DNA from: Lutjanus erythropterus
Taxonomy: Eukaryota > Chordata > Actinopteri > Lutjaniformes > Lutjanidae
Direction of reading: 5' to 3'
Assembly (NCBI GenBank): GCA_020091685.1
Contig: CM034599.1
Coordinates: 3,627,641 to 3,691,640, forward strand
Length of the DNA: 64,000 nucleotides
A program made the position numbers and the translations under genes. Under the pieces are notes generated by a model. That model had not been told where the DNA came from. It searched no databases and saw nothing but the letters and a program-made list of their open reading frames with translations. How positions within the stretch are numbered: the first letter of the stretch is position 1; each line of letters starts with the position of its first letter. Positions 11,264-23,878 of this stretch are shown here, one piece after another.

Positions 11264-14200
11264 GTTGGCACGCTAATCGTGCAATATGGGAATATCATAA
11301 AGGGAACCACGCAGAGTAGTGGCCAGAACTAATAAGTCATTATGTCTGCCCACAACAGAACAGTTCCAACATCATGTTTTTACCATTTCAGCTACAGACT
11401 GTTGGCTATAATCTTTCTCCAGTTGTCTCCAGCTGTGCAGCAGGACGGAGAAAAAGAGTACAAAAGAGTGAACATTATACATTTGTTCACTACTCTGAGG
11501 TTTAGATTTTGGAAGCCTTACACACAGACAGACATTTTTATATGTTGGCCCTGGATGAAAGTGTGTACACTTGCTTTAAAACCTGCTTTGTGACATGTTC
11601 CCCCTCCTCACCCAGTGGAAAATACGGCCTTGGTACTGTACAGACTGTCACAGGGTGTGGAAATTTCTAAGACTGTGGTCGGGCAGTTTTCTGCAAGTGA
11701 TCTGTAACATGTCGATGTATCCCCGTTGGCTAGCTTTAAACATTACTTACACACCCAGCAGAAGCAGAGCAACATTGACATCATGTCAAGGTCCTCTTTC
11801 TCACCGCTGGTCGAAGGCAAGTCCGATATTTGTGTTATTGCCTCTTGTTTCATCCCCTAACTCCTGAGGAAAAAAAAATCTAGATCTCTGTGAGCTAAAG
11901 TAATGAGCTGAGCGTGGCCAAAAGCAGGGGACTCGTATGTAAAAACAATCCTAGAGTTATATTTGAACTTATTCTTAAGAACACAGTCAATTGATAAGCA
12001 GACTTGAGAAGTCCATTTGTTACACGTGATCTATAAAATCAGCAAGCAGGATGTCTGCATGGTCTTACAAAAATCTAAATTCAAATAATGTGAATTTTAG
12101 TCCTTAAAATGTCTTAAATACAATCTTGACAGATCTTAAAAATGATGCATTATGAAGTTAAGATTACTTTTATATATTTGCATTTTTCAATACTGCTTTT
12201 AAATGTGTCATTGGGAAGAAACTGTATTGATCGCACTGTAACAACTACAAATCCAAACCAACATTCAACCAGTAAACACTGAAGAAGTCTGACCCACTCT
12301 GCACTAACAATGTTAACTCCTCAAACTCCGGACAGCGATTTGATCTACACCTGAACTTAACACTCAGTAGCTAATCAGTCATATAAAATCATACCTCTTG
12401 TACTTTTTTTTTTTTTTTTACCAATATTGATGTGAATTAGGCTTTATCATTAAAAAGTCTTTAAAATTCTTATATTTATTTCTTGAAACCTACAGAAGCC
12501 TTGTTTCCCCTTACATGAAGCAACACATGAGAATTTAGCAGGAACAGCAACGGACCAAAAATGTATCAAAATAAAATACAAATTATGGATATGGAAAATG
12601 TATTTAACTAAAATATAAGTAATTTGTAATTTGAAAAAATCAAAAAGCGTTCTAAACAATCTGATGTTATGACATTTTAGTAGCCTCATTATGGGTCTGA
12701 TCTGAACCCCCCTTGATTGGAACAGTCAGTTTGGTTCGGTTTGGCGCCTAAAATGCTTTGTTAGACTTGGCTGGGTTACAATAACTGCATTAATACAGTA
12801 AAGAGAGGGGATGGAGTTCTCAGAGGTGGGAGGTTGCAAACTCAGGGATGCGTGCTGGGTTGTTTCCGTCAGTCAAAACAAGCATTGAGCACTTAATTAA
12901 AAAAAATCAGAAGTGATAAATATAAGTGCAGTGGAGTAATACATTTCTAAGATTTACAACTTTACAGGGAACCAAATGATACAAAAGACACACAACAGTA
13001 CCATAGCTTGTAAGAACATTTGGCAGTTTGCTAAATGCTCTGTTCCTCTGATGTATTTTAATTTCATTCTGTAAGCTTGCCTTAGCATGCGCTGTCTGAT
13101 CATATTTTGATTATAAATTTGCACTAAGTACCAAAGCACTTTCTTACCTCAAAATACTGGTCATGAGGAACACAAATGTATTAAGTATTTCAACACATAC
13201 ATACGAACTCCTCAAGTGTTTTGTCACAAATGACGCCTTTATTTTTTCCTGCCCAGCAAAATGCAAATTATAAAAATAGTTAAACACATTAAATAAGGGT
13301 TTATTAATACCTACTATACCCTAAGTCCATTTTATAAAAGAGTTCTCTGGGGCTGCAGACTGGAGTGTTGATCACCAGTATTAGCAATATTACATCACAG
13401 TCGGAAATCATATTGATCAGTGGAGCTTTGAAAGAAGTATGATTGTCTCTCTGCCTGTCTATGTATCTGTACTACTGTAACTGTAAGTAAAGGTGAACTT
13501 AAGGCCCCTTTTTATGTTGTATTTTTTCCTAGTCATTGTTGTGATCAGTGATGTAGGCAGTAAATCAAGGTTACAGCTGAGAGAAAGAAGAGTGGAGAAG
13601 AAACAGCCTTTCGGAGTTTTCTCTGTTTCCAGAGATAGTTGAGAGGGGAGGGAAACGGACGGGGGAAAATTCTCCGATCTTTTTAATCAAGTTGAGAGGG
13701 GAGACTTCACAGAGCGTGCTGAAGGCATCTGTTGACACAACAGCTCTGCGCTTTTGCTTTAGATGGTCCTTTCATCTGTAATTAGCACTAATTAGTCTAA
13801 TAAGCCAGACTGTATTTTGTCGTGATGGAAATGCTGCTGTAGTTCTGTTTTGACCAGAAATAATCTCATAAACTGAATGAGGATCCAGACGTGACCGTGC
13901 CTCCAAAGGTTGTAATGTAATAAAGCTAATGACTATTAGTAATGGGAAGCTTATTTTGGATTTGATCACATTTATGGCCTATTACTTCGATGACTCCTCA
14001 GACCCGTCTCTTTGCCCATTTATGGCGCGTTCTAAATTACGGCGCCCTTGCTGGAATTGATTATTATAAAAAGGTCTTTTTATTGCATTTTCCCAGCCAA
14101 GTGATGGGCTCTGCCACGGGTGACACCTCTGGGAGAGCAGCGACATCGTTTTGAAAGATGAACCCTCTTTTTTTTTTTCCCCCTCGGCTCCCTTTGAAGA

Positions 14201-15499
14201 GGGCTCCTCCTGCGTGTTGTCACAGACCCACCTGCGTTGGGAGGGCTCAGAGCGCCGACTGCTCGCCACTTTGTCACCGATTTCAAACCGTGAAGCAGGA
14301 GTTCTTGCAAATGCAGCAATTATTTCAAAAGCAGGAAAATGAAAAGAGTACTCAAAAGTTTTTAGTCGGTTCAGAGCGAGGAAATGCCTCACAACGCCTG
14401 TCCTGCCTGTCTTCACCATTTTTTTTCCAGATCTTTTCCTCTTTTTTTCTCCACCTCTACATCTTCCAGACAAATATACATTAATATATTAACAATGTAG
14501 ATTAATGTCCTCCTTTGTCACCCTCCGCCTCCTTGTGTTGGCATCCTCCGTTTCAGTTAAAGTGTGAAAGAGCTGTGTGTTTTTTTGGGTCATGTTGAGA
14601 TGGATCTTTAAGGCAGTAATTGGATGCCTGAGCAGATTCCCCGGCACAGTAGGAGGCTGCTCCATTATCTTTTACCATCGTGAAGTAATACGCTCCTGTC
14701 CAGGCTGCCCTCATCATCATTATCCATGCTGTGGACGCCTGGTGATGGAGAGGGAGCAGGAGGACAGGGCATACATCATATCTGGACTCATCAGTCTTCC
14801 TGTTCCAGCCGAGACACCAAACTGTGCTCACTCACACGAGCGTTCGCGGGCATAGAGATGAGGAGAAATGAAAGCAGCCGTTTGTATTCACGCGCCGCTC
14901 CAATATATCGTTAAACAATACATCATCACCCTGGCCTTCTCTGGCCACTTCTGCTCCCACATGATAAAGTCATCTATCAACATCCTCCAATGAATGTTTC
15001 ATTTTACTCCTTTCGATTCCATTCCCTCTGTTGCAATGCACATCTCCTCTGCCAGGCAAGTGAGATCTGGAGAGCCATTTATCAAACACATAGTTAGACA
15101 TACAGACATGAGCACTTGTATGCCAGCTAATCCTGCAGAAATGCAGCCCCGGCGCAGGTAATATCATGCAAGCTGTTTATCAAAATGAGGATGTGCTATT
15201 ACACCTTGTTTGAAAGCACCTGATTCTACTCATCTAATAATAACCTCTTTGCTGCATGTCTGCTGTATGCCTCCAGTGTTTTAATGAAACGGGACAAAAA
15301 AAAAAAAAACGAGCTTTATTTTCACTTAGCATGAGTCATACAATTTACAATAAGGGGCTGATGGATGGACCCCAAGCGAGTAATCCATTAGCATCTACTA
15401 CAGCTTAGAGGCCGATGATGAAGTGGTAGCACTAATTGAGGCTGCTGCAGCGGTATGCTCGTGTGAAGCGGTGGCCCAGAGAGCTCAACGCGCTGCGAC

Positions 15500-15975
15500 T
15501 TAAAGTGACAGTTCAGCCCAAAATCAAAAAATACATATTTCTCCTCTTACCTGTAGTTCTGTTTACCCATCTGGATAGTTTTGGTGTGTGTTGCAGCTTT
15601 TTAGGTTATGGTTTTGCGAGCTCATCCAAAAAATGACAAGATGACCTGATGTGGGCCAATGAGAACTCACGCAAAGCATGCAACACTAGAAGTTTTGGGA
15701 GAAAGAAAGTTGTTCCTACATGAAACAACACGGTCTGTGGATTATCTTGAGTAAACAGGTCATGGTCTCTGGAAAGAAACATTGCCGTTAAGTTTTTCTT
15801 TTTTATTATTATTATTTTATCATTATTATTATTTATGTATTTATTTATTTATTGCACTTTGAGCATCACAAGTCCCATCTAGTTCCATTATTTAAAAGAG
15901 AAAGCAGACATCTCTACCACAGACATCTCCAGAACTCTGCCAGAGATGGATAAATAGGATTACAGGTCAACACGC
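15500..15975 (+). repeat. TTAAAGGGACAGTTC family, rearranged copy
   Basis: Starts TTAAAGTGACAGTTCAGCCC, then ACCTGTAGTTCTGTTTACCC and ATCTGGATAGTTTTGGTGTG. Later blocks include GTCTGTGGATTATCTTGAGT and CCATCTAGTTCCATTATT followed by GCAGACATCTCTACC. Segments are out of the usual order and separated by A/T-rich simple sequence (15796-15853, ATT and TTTA repeats). Confidence 0.65.
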
Positions 15976-17340
15976 GTGCAGCAGTTGGATAAAACACAAC
16001 CTAATAAACAAACAACTAAATACACAAAATTGATGACAATATTTTCTTAATTTGCATGTTTTGTCTGTGTGTGTTGCTTAAAGGCAAACTGTGCAGGAAT
16101 TTACCAAAAATTAATGCACAGATTCACTCAAATACCCAACCCTGTATCTTCTTATTTTCTCATTATTTTGCTGTTCTTGAGATGCTTTACCAACTCAGAA
16201 CGTTGGTATTTGACATCCTGAGAATGAGATTCAACGTTTAACTTTCCTTCTACAAACAGCAACTGACAAATCCTGCTGATTCTGTCTCTCAGTTGTGGTT
16301 CTTTGAGCTCTCCAAGCCACCGTATGTGTGGCATACTATGTGTAATGCTAACTAGGACAAATGATCACCAAATCTAGAACATGATCGAGTCCTTGTCGCT
16401 GTGGGTCTTCACATTTCCATGTTCCTGATTTAAAAAGGTATTTAAAAGGTATTTGGGAGCACCGACACTCATTTTAACTGTGACTGTATGTACAGTAACG
16501 AGTGAGGAAGTGAGTGGGTGAGCGACTTCACCTTTTCATGCACATACACACATGTACACTGAGGTTTAATAGTAAATTCTTCCAGTGTCGCTCAGGAGAA
16601 CTACATATTCAGAGATGCTTTTGTAATTGAAAGGCTATAAAAGTGAGTGGGGTGGGTTTGTTACCTTTCAAAACACACAGTCACACAACCTCTCTTTGTG
16701 TTTGCAGTCTATGATTAGAGCTTCGGCAGCTGCAAAAACTATTCCTGCAAAGCTTCCTCATTACAGTGACATCAGAAAATAATCAGTCACCATTAAGAGA
16801 GCTAACCTTTCCACAATCTGTTAAATCTCCTCCAGCAGCGGTCAAACTGTTTACCGTGCCGTGGCCCGCCCCGCACTGCATGATTCATGCTATAAACACC
16901 GCATTTGTGTAAAGGTTTGTTTTCCTTTGCCTACAGAAATTGGTTAAGACCTGTACCCTTTGGAACCACTTATGTTCTAGTTTCTCTGACTGAATGCCGT
17001 GAACCTTCAGCCCTGTCACTGCAGCCCTCTCTGTTCTCCTAACCCTGTCAGTTATAGTGAAAAGAGTTTGTACAGCAGGGTAAAAAATACGGGGATGCGG
17101 CGAAGGGCAGGATCCAGACTGACAGATCAATCTCGCGGTGACAGAGTAAATGTCCATATCTCACATCTCCGCCATAATTGTTAACATCCCACTTCACATT
17201 CTGGCCCAGCTCTGTTCGTTCTGACTTTAATCCTGACCCGCTGAGGTTTGAGAGGAATGTGTGGATTTTTTAGCGGTAATGGACTCTACAGTGGAGCTGA
17301 CCTTTGTGCCTTCAGAGAGAGGTCCGTGTCCAGAGGGCAG

Positions 17341-17366
17341 CTAAGCCAAGCTAAGCCAAGCTAAGC
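17341..17366 (+). repeat. Short tandem repeat, CTAAGCCAAG unit
   Basis: Two exact 10-bp units followed by a partial third (CTAAGC). Confidence 0.85.
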
Positions 17367-17602
17367 TGGCAGTATGGATCTCGATCAGAGCCGGGTGAAG
17401 AAATCAGACAGAGATCAGGAGGTCGGCTCCCGCAGGCACGGTTGGCTGTTGGTGAAGAACTCTTCATCGATCGCCTCAGTCTGATAGATATCGGGCTGAA
17501 ATTGAGCAGACCGGCGCAGGCAGGGTTGTTTCCTCGGCTCCTGGCCTCCGGGCGTCGGCTCAGCGGGCAAACGGCAGGGGCATCTGTGAGACATCAGCTG
17601 TA

Positions 17603-18378
17603 CGCTCTTACATATAAGGGTTCCAAAAAGGTTCTTCCTGAAGTTCTACCCAGAACACTTTTTTTTGAAGTGTTGTAGTGAAGTGTTCTTTGTTAGACTG
17701 AAAGTTTCATCGAGCCTTTTTATCCAAAAAGGGAGTTCCTCAAGAACTGTGTGTTCTAGATTTAAAAAAAAATGTTGGAATATAAAAAGATTTTCTGTTG
17801 AACCTCCTTGGTGTGTTCTAGATAAAACCATTGGAATATAATAAGGCTCTCAGTAGAAAAATCTCACTGGATTCTGGTTAAAGGGTTCTCTGTAGAACCC
17901 CCTCATTGTGTTATAGATAAAACCTTGGAATATGTAAAGGTTCTCTGTAGAACCCCTTCAGTGAATAGATAAAACCCTGTTGAAGTTATTGGTAGAATCC
18001 CCTGAGTGTGTTCTAAATACAAACATTGAAATATAAACAGGTTCTCAGTAGGGTTCTAGATAAAATCAATTGAATAATAATAGGTTTGGGATCTTTTTGG
18101 CACCCTTCTAAGGTGGATGAGGTTCTAGATCTCCAGAGAGGGCTCTGGGTGGAAACATTACATCATAGAATGGTTCTCTATAGAACCCCTCATAGGGGCT
18201 TCTGGGTGGAATCTTTCACAGATGGCTCGCTTTATGTTGTGTTCTTGGTAGAACACTCTGAAAGGGTTCAAGTGGCGCCTTAATAAAAGGCTCTTCCTGG
18301 AACCAAAAATGGTTTACATACGGAGACAAGCCGAAGAACCAGTTATGGTTCTAGTTAGCATCTTATTTTCTCAGAGTG
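17603..18378 (+). mobile_element. GGTTCT element, copy 1 (full length)
   Basis: A non-autonomous element of about 776 bp. The left end is C(A/G)CTCTTA...TAAGGGTTCC; the right end reads ATGGTTCTAGTTAGCATCTT then AGAGTG, giving imperfect inverted ends. The interior holds about six diverged units of roughly 57-60 bp built on GGTTCTCTGTAGAACCCC, GTGTTCTAGATAAAACC and TGGAATATAAAA. It has no coding capacity. Small frames at 17442, 17646 and 18086 are chance. Confidence 0.8.
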
Positions 18379-19466
18379 TACCAGAGGCAGCATCAGTCAG
18401 AGCAGCCGGCAACAGCTCCCTCCCATGAGCCCCTGCAGCTCCTCACTCATGTGTAGGTGAGCAGGGAGCGGGTTGTGTCCCTGGCGTCTGACCTTGGTTC
18501 TTCTGGATCCGAGCGTGTCTGTTGTTGAAATTCAGCAGGGACGGCCGCTCCTCCCTCCTGACCCATTGATCTAGATGTATTACATGTATCGTATTCATGA
18601 GAATTGCAGGGGGTTTGTCCTATAAACTTAAAATATTGTACTTCCATGTCCAGCCATGTTTTATTCACAACTCATTTTCGCAGCATGAGGTGCAATTCAT
18701 GGCCACTGGGCTCCGGAGGGTGGCTCCGGCCCTCTAGCAGCAGCTCTCAATAATTCCTGACTTTATTTTGAAAGAACAGACACTAATAAGCTCTCTGTTC
18801 ATGAACTCGCACTGTGGACAGACATGTTTACAAGAGATGGCCTGAAGATAAATGGATGCAGCACAGAGTTCTTTAACTGCAGTTCATAAACCTAGAAAAT
18901 GTTTCCTTTACATTCTGTATGTCTCTTGAAGGTTAAACTTCTTGATGGGATTTAAAAGGATAGTTCAGACTTTTTGCAGCTGTTTAAATAACATTTATAG
19001 AATAAATAAATCAACTATTTTGAATGAATATAATTCATGGTGTTGTTAGGTTGCCTGCTGCACCGCACTGTTAGGTGCAGCCACCCTTGTGTGCAGCAAG
19101 CTGGAGCACAAAAAGTTTTACTTCCCAAGACAAAAACATGTTGTGAAATTTGGAAATTATTATTATCTATCTTTTTTCTTTTCTTTCTTTCTTTTTTGTT
19201 ACTTTTGGACTTTACAGTTCTCTTAACTTATTGATTGAGCTGCAGTTAAGTTTTATGTGCAGTTTGTGGTTTTCATTCAGTTTGGGAAATCCCACGATCT
19301 CTAAAAAGCATTCATATCAACGGGGACAAGAAATCGTCTCTGTTGCTGCTCATTACTGAGTGTCGACCTTCTTGCTGGAGTAGTAAACTAGGTTTTTTTA
19401 CACAGGAGTTTGTTGACACTGTTTGTTTTTCTGGTTATTTTTCAGACCCTGTATATTTCCAGGGAA

Positions 19467-19468
<2 letters not shown>

Positions 19469-19514
<46 letters not shown>
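19469..19514. repeat. (GA)n microsatellite
   Basis: About 46 bp of AG repeat with one AAAG interruption. Confidence 0.95.
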
Positions 19515-19748
19515 CTGTGCCACAATATGAAAACAATAAAATGATTTTTAAATCCATAACATTATTTTAAAATCGCTATTTTGTGTTAAATTATTGATTT
19601 GTTTTGGTAAGTTACTATGTGATGAACACCACTTCAGGATGATTCAAGACCTCCCCACTTCATGTTGGGGTCCTGCATCACCCCATAGGGCTTTTTTTCT
19701 CATGATAATTAGCTGTTCACTGTACATTATCCCTTACATAGTGTGCAC

Positions 19749-20232
19749 TTAAAGGGATAGTTGACCCAATTTAGGGCAGGGTTTAGTTTTTTAGTCCACA
19801 AAACATTTCACAGGAAAACAGTGCTGCAAAATCTCCCAAACAGTGGAAGTGAATGACCAGTTTTCAAATGTAAGAAACACCTGGAAACTAACATAAAATG
19901 CCTCTATACTGCTCGTCTGGTGTAATCCAAGTCTCCTGAAGCCTCAAGATGCCAATGTGCACACGGACATGAACATGGCTCCAAGTTAAGGATCTACAGA
20001 GAAGATTTAGGCCAAACAAATGGTGTAAATGAGGTTTTTTATATTTTCATTCAGTTTATATATATGATATTTAAAGACTGGCCACCATTCACTTCTATTA
20101 TTTGGGAGATTCTGCAACACTGTTCTACTGTGAAATGTTTTGTGGACTAAAAAACTAAACCTGACCTTCAATCGGCACGAGGGTGAGGAGATAATGACTG
20201 AATTTTAAGTTTTGGGTGAACTATCCCTTTAA
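19749..20232. mobile_element. Fold-back MITE with TTAAAGGGATAGTT ends
   Basis: Outer ends TTAAAGGGATAGTTGACCC and GGGTGAACTATCCCTTTAA are inverted repeats. Inside them a second inverted pair (about 19780-19870 against 20071-20161) includes TTAGTCCACAAAACATTTCA and its complement, and ATCTCCCAAA against TTTGGGAGAT. It is 484 bp with no coding potential. The TTAA at each end could be target-site duplication or part of the element. Confidence 0.8.
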
Positions 20233-20234
20233 AT

Positions 20235-20426
20235 TGATAAAAAAAATTTTTTTTTAGGTGGCTAAAATACATTTTGCTGCTGACCCTGTCCACAGCAGTT
20301 CATTGCTTAAATTCCTACACTGGTACTCTGTAGGTGTGTCGACTGCGATCTATTGTAAGTAATAGACTGACTATGCAGAAGTACCTCATACAACCCCACT
20401 TCAAAAACTCTGAACTATCCCTTTAA
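20235..20426 (-). repeat. TTAAAGGGATAGTTC family (subtype 2), reverse
   Basis: Reads AGGTGGCTAAAATACATTTT, GCTGCTGACCCTGTCCACAG, GTACCTCATACAACCCCACTT and ends GAACTATCCCTTTAA. It is the reverse of the copy at 57252 and abuts the fold-back element just upstream. Confidence 0.75.
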
Positions 20427-21217
20427 GATAGACCTTTAGATAAAATCTTGGCATTGCAGAAATAAATTATGCTGTCAACAACCGATGTTGACTAAGGAAT
20501 CAAGGACAGTTCATAATGTATTTAATATTTATGGGGGGATTTGTCCTGTCAGCAGCGTGTCATTGTGACAGTTCTCCGCAGTCAAAGTTAACTCGTAAAT
20601 CATGTGCGCTCATAAATAATTTACAGTTGAGAGCAATTCATTGTGACTAAAACATCAATACTGTCCATGAACTGCCATGTGGATCCTCTTGGATAACTGA
20701 CCAAGCAGCTTTGAAGAAGAAGAGGCAGCGCTTGATACGTCATTGGCTGCCCTTCGTTTGAAGTTTTGTGAGGTCAACAATACAACAATAAATCATTCCA
20801 CGCTCTGTCCACTCAGCTCAGGAGTTTCTCTTCAAGTTTATGCAGCAAATTAAGATACTGTAAGAGAGATCAGTGCCAATCGTTTTGGCTTTTGATGCTC
20901 TTTGTCTTACAACACTGGCTTGGCCATTAAAAGTTGAATTCAGGTCAGACATTCAGAAGTAAAATGCTTTTATTTCAGTCAGAGACACTTAGAATAAGTC
21001 AACGCATTGAACACTTAAAGAAAATGGTTATAAATTTAGATTTTGGTGGAAAAAGCTCAGCTCTTTGAGGGAATCGGAGCGACACCGAGGATTTTGTGGG
21101 AGAATTAATCCCTCTTTAAAGCTCCACTCCAGTGTAATTTGGCATTTTTATGATATTTCATTTTTTCTGGGTCATTCCCTGAGAATGTTGATTAACCACA
21201 CTGTTCACCAAATATTT

Positions 21218-21503
21218 TTATGCCTCTGCACTGGTGACAGCCTTGGCTCAGGGCATTATGCTTTTGGATTGTCTGTCTCCTTCTTGTGACCACAATACTG
21301 TATTTCAGGAATGCCTTGACATAATTCTCTTCAAATTTTAGTAAATGCATCCATTTGGAGCCAAGGATGAACTGATTAGATTTTGGTGGTCAAAGGTCAA
21401 ATTCACTGTGACCTCATGACTGTCTCATTCTTAATCTTGGTGCAAATGTCCACTTGGACTCAAGGTTAAACTGATTTGGAGGTCAAAGGTCACTGGGACC
21501 TTA
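21218..21503 (+). repeat. Dispersed repeat with duplicated GGTCAAAGGTCA units
   Basis: Runs from TTATGCCTCTGCACTGGTG, through CAAGGATGAACTGATTAG and TTTTGGTGGTCAAAGGTCAA, to a second, similar half with CACTTGGACTCAAGGTTAA and GGAGGTCAAAGGTCACTGGG. I recognise it as a widespread teleost repeat. The two halves repeat at about 95 bp spacing, and each carries a direct repeat of AGGTCA-like half sites. Confidence 0.7.
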
Positions 21504-23717
21504 CAAAATAAAGAGTGCTAAATTGCATGTTCATTCTAACATATTGCACATTTAACTGTTGTGCATTTTGTGGATGATCAACTATGAAATAAATGTATAA
21601 ATGACCACGGGTGCAAACACTGTGTAGACAGCAGCGCAGAGCAGCACCATAGGGAGTGAGAGAGAGAGTGCACTGGGAGAGAGATGCCAAAACCCCAGTT
21701 GGCGAAAAGAAGGAAATAGGAAGACATACCAAAGGTCAGCGTTAATTTTCTTTAGGCTACAGTGGCTGTGAATGTTCAGTTTCATTTGGCTGTGAATTTC
21801 CTAAAATAAGTCTTTGTTTAGTCATAGTCCTTTTCTGCATTAAGGATTATTGAATGAAAATAAAAATATACCCCAAACAGCTCATGAGAAATGACTTTAA
21901 ATCAGATTGTGTCCTCCTCGCCACAATAACAGCAGACATCTGTGCGTACCGCTGGGCCGATTAGCACCTTCCTGTCAAATGTCACAGTCAATGTCACAAA
22001 TCACAGTCACCAAAATTATTTTCAGGCTTGATAAATCTCAGTATGTGTGCTAAATTAACCTATTTACATTTTCTCCTCCCAGTATTTTGCACATGAGGGT
22101 AGAAACACCCCATACTGCATATTTGAAAATACTAACTGGACAGTGTGTTCTCGCGCTGACTTGCACATTTGAAAGACACAATCTTTTGTAGATCAGTTTG
22201 CACATTTGTTTGCAGCTGATATCAAGCTTCTGTACTTTTTTATATGTGCACACACGCAGACACTGCACTCGCACTCGCACACACTCACACAAACCACAAA
22301 CTTCGCACACACTCAGTTGGGCAGATTAAACAAAAAAACAACCCCCCCCCCAAATCCGCATCCTCATCTCCAATCGCAGCCGTATGCTCCGGCACCGATC
22401 TCTCTTCCCTGGATGTGGTATTTGGATGATTTGTGGTGTTTTATGGCTTCTCAGTTACTTTTTATTCCCAATCATGAAACTATTATTCCTCTTATTGGCA
22501 TCTGAAATATGTCGACGACATGCCGAAAAGAATATTGTGCCAGTATTTTTGGCCCCGATCAAAGCACACTGGTTTCATTAGACTAATTCAGCCTGGCTTG
22601 TAGTTGGTAGTGTGGCTGACCTCCACTATGTACTTTGATAGGGAGTGAAGTGCCCTTTTCATAATGTCTCTTAATTTTTGAATGAGGTTCCTCCTAAAGA
22701 GTCCCTCGACGAGGCACCAATTCATCCTGTCCATGTGATCCTCGCCATGATCTCTCATTACCGCTCTCCGTTTTAACTGACACTTTCTGGAACAGATCCA
22801 CTATCAAAGCAGTCATCGAGTTAATCTTCTCCCCACCAGCCACGGCCAACAGTAATGAGCAGATCAGATCTCTGACCGGCATGTAACTGTACCGCAGACA
22901 GGGCACCGCCACCCACCGAAGACGGGCCTTTGTGTGCCACGGACTGTTAGCCACCTTCATCCAGTCGGTCGGGAAGAAACGGGGAAGAGGGAAGACAGGG
23001 GAGGAACCGGCTCATTCTTGGAGGAGCGAGAGTGGGAAGAGAAGAGAAGGGAGCAGGAGAGAGACCCTCATTAAAAGGCAGCGTGTTGGCTTCACAACCA
23101 TCCCACCACTTCAATGCACTGTCATGCAGTGATGTATCGCTCTGCATGGTGCTACCAAGGCCTTTATTCCCACTCTCCTCCATGTTTCTCGCTTCTAGCC
23201 AATTAAACGCCCACTGGAATAGAAGAGAGGAAGTGCCACATTGAGCATTGCACAATGTGGAGAGAGGAGCTGATGAAAGGACATGTCTCTTTTAGTCTGC
23301 TTAATAGCTTCAGGACACTGTCTGAGTGGCGTTTAATGTCTACAGCATATAATTCACTATCCCTCTACTCCCATTTCAGTTTCCCTCCACGTACGCACAG
23401 TTTATCACCGAGGGATGAAAATATTTATCAGAACTATGAATATTTCATTTACCATAGGTTAGGTGACTATTGGCATACTTCATGGCCTCTTTTAATGCTT
23501 TTGCTCTTGAAATGACATGAACGATAATAAAGAGACTCGTGTCCAATGACAAGCCATCAATTACGGTTGTAAAAGCAGCCGATTAGGTGTTTTGGCTTAT
23601 AGAAGTTTTTAGTGCTGATGTCATGATTACGTGACAGTGTTAGCTGGAGGCAAAACAAAGGAATAAAAATGGAGGTAAACATCACAACAGAGTAGAAGGC
23701 CACATAACCAAGTGAAA

Positions 23718-23878
23718 ATGTTATCTTGCTGTATTGTTGGGTGACAGGATCGACGTAGTACCGGCTCCAAATTGAAGTTTTATCACATACCAGCTGCTAA
23801 TGCCAGTCAAAACGAAACAAAAGATAACTATAGCTAAATACAAGAGATTGGACTGATGCCATCATCAAAAATGCTCCT
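23718..23878 (+). pseudogene. Broken THAP-domain remnant
   Basis: From the ATG at 23718 the frame reads MLSCCIVG, a stop where a Cys is expected, then QDRRSTGSKLKFYHIPA. A later segment in another frame reads RDWTDAIIKNA. Together these match the order of a THAP zinc-binding domain: CCxxGC near the start, a KLKFYxIP block, and a DWT-aIIKNA block. The stop and a frameshift near 23842-23850 show that it is dead. THAP domains occur in some DNA-transposon transposases and in genes derived from them; a transposon remnant is likelier in this intron. The rest of the domain and any transposase core are not recognisable. Confidence 0.6.

Noticed and set aside
13982-14473. 163-codon minus-strand frame rich in Lys, Arg and Ser
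   Set aside because: No recognisable domain; overlapping frames on both strands are equally open, a sign of base composition rather than coding.
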